From Bacilli bacterium (GTDB lineage: Bacteria > Bacillota_I > Bacilli_A > RF39 > UBA660), in contig CAKJXT010000001.1 in the NCBI GenBank assembly GCA_918219625.1, positions 1-5,465 of the forward strand: DNA of 5,465 bases, in the 5' to 3' direction. A program made the position numbers and the translations under genes. Below, piece by piece: positions 3,072-5,465 of this stretch. Numbering within the stretch: the stretch's first letter is position 1; every line of letters starts with the position of its first letter. Below the pieces are notes generated by a model, which was not told where the DNA came from, made no database searches, and saw nothing but the letters and a program-made list of their open reading frames with translations.

Positions 3072-5465
3072 AATTTTAAATTTAAAATTTCAAGTTCATG
3101 TTCTTCACGAGCTAAATCTTCTCTCTCTTTATTAACAATAGCAGCAGGTGCCTTATTAACATAGCCTTCATTAGATAATAACTTACGTCTTCTTTCAATA
3201 GAAGCAATTAATCTATCTCTTTCCTTCATATCAGTTTCTAACTCTTTCGCATCATTCAAACTTCCATCATAATAAAGATAAACTTTACTATCCATAAAAG
3301 GTATAATAACATTCTTTAAATCACTACTATATTCACCTTTTTTAATATCACTTAACTTAAGCATCTTACCAATTAAATCAATATTATTATCAATAATTTC
3401 ACAATCATAAACAAAAGTAAAATCTTTAATACTATTTTCTAACTTAACTCTACGAACATTCTTAATTAAATCAATAATTGAATCTAAATCATTATCAAAA
3501 ATAAACTTCTTATCATAAACAGGATAACTACTTATCATAATAGATTCATCATGAATAGGAAGTTTCATATAAATCTCTTCAGTAACAAATGGCATAAATG
3601 GATGAAGCATCTTTAATATATTAGTTAAAACATATAAAAGAACATGCTCATTCTTATTAAACTTAGAAAGTTCAATATACCAATCACAGAAATCATCCCA
3701 TACAAAATTATATAATTCAGTACCTACAACATGAAATTCATACTTTTCCATATGTTTTCTTACATTTTTAATTGTTTCATTCATCTTGCTTAAAATCCAT
3801 TTATCACAAATACTTAAATTATCTAATTTATATTCTTTATCATTAAATCCTTCTGTATTCATTAAAACAAATCTTGAAGCATTCCATAATTTATTAATGA
3901 AATTCCAAGTTGATTTTACCTTATCTGGATCATATCTTAAATCCATACCTGGAGCAGTAGCAGTCGATAAATAGAAACGAAGTGAATCAGCCCCAGACTC
4001 ATTAATAACATCCATTGGATCTACTCCATTACCTAAAGACTTACTCATTTTACGTCCTAATTTATCACGAATTAATCCATGAATTATGCAATCCTTAAAA
4101 GGTCTTTTACCAGTTAAATATAATCCTTGAAAAGTCATTCTATTAACCCAAAAAGGAATAATATCATAACCAGTTACTAAGAAATCATTTGGATAATATC
4201 TCTTATATAAATCACTATTTGGATAATCAAGAGTTGAAAATGGCCATAAAGCACTACTAAACCATGTATCTAATACATCATTGTCTTGTACCCAACCTTC
4301 ACCAGTTGGAGCTTCCATTCCAACATAAATTTCATCACCCTTATACCAAGCAGGAATTCTATGACCCCACCATAATTGACGAGAAATACACCAATCATAT
4401 GTAATTTCCATCCAGTGATTCATTGTTTTTTCATATCTAGTCGGTACAAAATTAACTTTAGTATCCTTATTCTTTTGATTTTCTAAAACACGATCAGCAA
4501 GACCTCTCATTTTAACAAACCATTGTTTAGAAAGATAAGGTTCAACAACCGCATCAGTTCTCTCCGAGTGACCTACAGAGTGAACCATCTTCTCAATAGA
4601 AATTAATAATCCTTTTTCATCTAAATCCTTAACTAACTTTTCTCTACACTCTTCACGAGTAAGACCAGTATAACCAATTGCATTCTCATTCATAGTAGCA
4701 TCTGGATTCATAACAACAACACGTTCTAGATTATGACGATTTCCAACCTCAAAGTCGTTAGGATCATGAGCAGGAGTAATTTTAACAACACCTGTTCCAA
4801 ACTCTGGATCAGCATGTTCATCACCTACAATTGGAATCAATTTACCAACAATTGGTAAAATAACATTCTTACCAATTAAATGCTTGTATCTATCATCATC
4901 AGGATTAACCGCAACAGCAGTATCACCAAATAATGTTTCAGGACGAGTTGTAGCAACCTCTAAATACTCGTCAGTACCTTCAATAAAATACTTCAAATGA
5001 TAAAAAGCGCCTTCATCATCTTTATAAATAACTTCCTCATTAGATAAAGCAGTAAGAGCTACAGGATCCCAGTTAATAATACGCTCTCCACGATAAATAA
5101 GTCCATCATTATACATATCAACAAAAACTTTTTTAACAGTTTCAGATAACCCTTCATCAAGAGTAAATCTCTCTTTTGTATAATCAACAGAAAGACCTAA
5201 CTTACCCCATTGAGTACGTATATTACCACCATATTCATGAGTCCAATCCCAACAAGCCTCTAAGAATTTTTCACGACCATACTCATACTTATCAATACCT
5301 TGATCCTTAAGTTTCTTAACAACTTTAGCCTCTGTCGCAATAGCGGCATGATCCATACCAGGAAGCCATAAAACATCAAAACCATCCATTCTTTTATAAC
5401 GAACCATAATATCTTGAATTGTTGTATTCCAAGCATGACCTAAATGTAATTTACCAGTTACATTA
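3059..5465 (-). CDS. valS: Valyl-tRNA synthetase, start beyond the right edge
   Basis: ValRS joins valine to tRNA-Val in the cytoplasm and clears mischarged Thr. The reading frame is open to base 5465, giving 801 visible residues; comparison with ~880-aa bacterial ValRS suggests about 50 N-terminal residues are missing. The class I signature appears as NVTGKLHLGHA (visible residues 1-11; HIGH-type motif at 5446-5432), and the second signature KMSKS lies at 4051-4037 (residues 472-476). The CP1 editing domain carries ATTRPET (about 171-177) and the HDPNDF loop (about 233-238) with the editing aspartate. ValRS-typical blocks also include GMDHAAIAT, NWDPVALTALSNEEV, TYDWCISRQLWWGHRIPAWY and LDTWFSSALWPFSTLDYPN. 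The helical anticodon-binding domain follows from about residue 550, and the end is the charged coiled-coil arm (about 735-801) that distinguishes ValRS from IleRS. The Met at 5407 is internal, not the start. Any T-box leader would be outside the window. Confidence 0.98.
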   Translation of the reverse strand, partial: NVTGKLHLGHAWNTTIQDIMVRYKRMDGFDVLWLPGMDHAAIATEAKVVKKLKDQGIDKYEYGREKFLEACWDWTHEYGGNIRTQWGKLGLSVDYTKERFTLDEGLSETVKKVFVDMYNDGLIYRGERIINWDPVALTALSNEEVIYKDDEGAFYHLKYFIEGTDEYLEVATTRPETLFGDTAVAVNPDDDRYKHLIGKNVILPIVGKLIPIVGDEHADPEFGTGVVKITPAHDPNDFEVGNRHNLERVVVMNPDATMNENAIGYTGLTREECREKLVKDLDEKGLLISIEKMVHSVGHSERTDAVVEPYLSKQWFVKMRGLADRVLENQKNKDTKVNFVPTRYEKTMNHWMEITYDWCISRQLWWGHRIPAWYKGDEIYVGMEAPTGEGWVQDNDVLDTWFSSALWPFSTLDYPNSDLYKRYYPNDFLVTGYDIIPFWVNRMTFQGLYLTGKRPFKDCIIHGLIRDKLGRKMSKSLGNGVDPMDVINESGADSLRFYLSTATAPGMDLRYDPDKVKSTWNFINKLWNASRFVLMNTEGFNDKEYKLDNLSICDKWILSKMNETIKNVRKHMEKYEFHVVGTELYNFVWDDFCDWYIELSKFNKNEHVLLYVLTNILKMLHPFMPFVTEEIYMKLPIHDESIMISSYPVYDKKFIFDNDLDSIIDLIKNVRRVKLENSIKDFTFVYDCEIIDNNIDLIGKMLKLSDIKKGEYSSDLKNVIIPFMDSKVYLYYDGSLNDAKELETDMKERDRLIASIERRRKLLSNEGYVNKAPAAIVNKEREDLAREEHELEILNLKLNVD

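Noticed and set aside
3786..3974. Plus-strand open frame of 62 codons
   Set aside because: It is antisense to conserved valS sequence in the anticodon-binding region and shows no start signal or protein features.

Overview
The window is a strongly AT-rich stretch (roughly 30% GC by eye) in which every supported gene lies on the minus strand. It looks like the chromosome of a low-GC Bacillota/Mycoplasmatota-type bacterium. The signs are a Bacillus-like ValRS and PriA, AGGAGG-type ribosome binding sites, TTGACA/TATAAT promoters with a TRTG extension, and short U-tailed hairpin terminators. All readable Trp codons are TGG and TGA is used as a stop (glycosyltransferase gene), so the standard bacterial code applies and a UGA=Trp mycoplasma is unlikely. 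The genus cannot be named from this sequence.

In transcription order (right to left), the window begins inside valS (valyl-tRNA synthetase), whose first ~50 residues lie beyond base 5465. valS ends at 3059 in a terminator that contains its own stop codon. An AT-rich gap of about 160 bp carries the promoter of the first of two tandem type IV prepilin-like genes (2400-2900, 166 aa). The second prepilin gene follows (1872-2297, 141 aa). Each prepilin gene has its own promoter and its own terminator. Next comes a two-gene operon: a GtrB-type polyprenyl-phosphate glycosyltransferase (849-1787) whose stop codon overlaps the start of a GtrA-type four-helix membrane protein (445-852). A terminator ends this operon, and priA (primosome helicase, N-terminal 129 residues only) starts at 389 and runs off the left edge.

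The housekeeping genes (valS, priA) thus flank a small cell-surface island. It holds two secreted, prepilin-peptidase-processed filament subunits and a lipid-linked sugar synthesis and membrane-translocation pair. The prepilins share the N-terminal helix and the promoter/leader but differ in the C-terminal head and in cysteine placement, as expected of an old tandem duplication that then diverged. No pilus ATPase, platform protein, prepilin peptidase or final sugar transferase is present, so these must be encoded elsewhere.

The regulatory layout is very compact. Four start sites (priA, gtrB-like, both prepilins) share the extended -10 core TGTGTTAnAAT. For three of them the -35 region lies in or right against the previous gene's terminator. 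No gap exceeds 300 bp, and no RNA gene, CRISPR array, insertion sequence or phage gene was seen.
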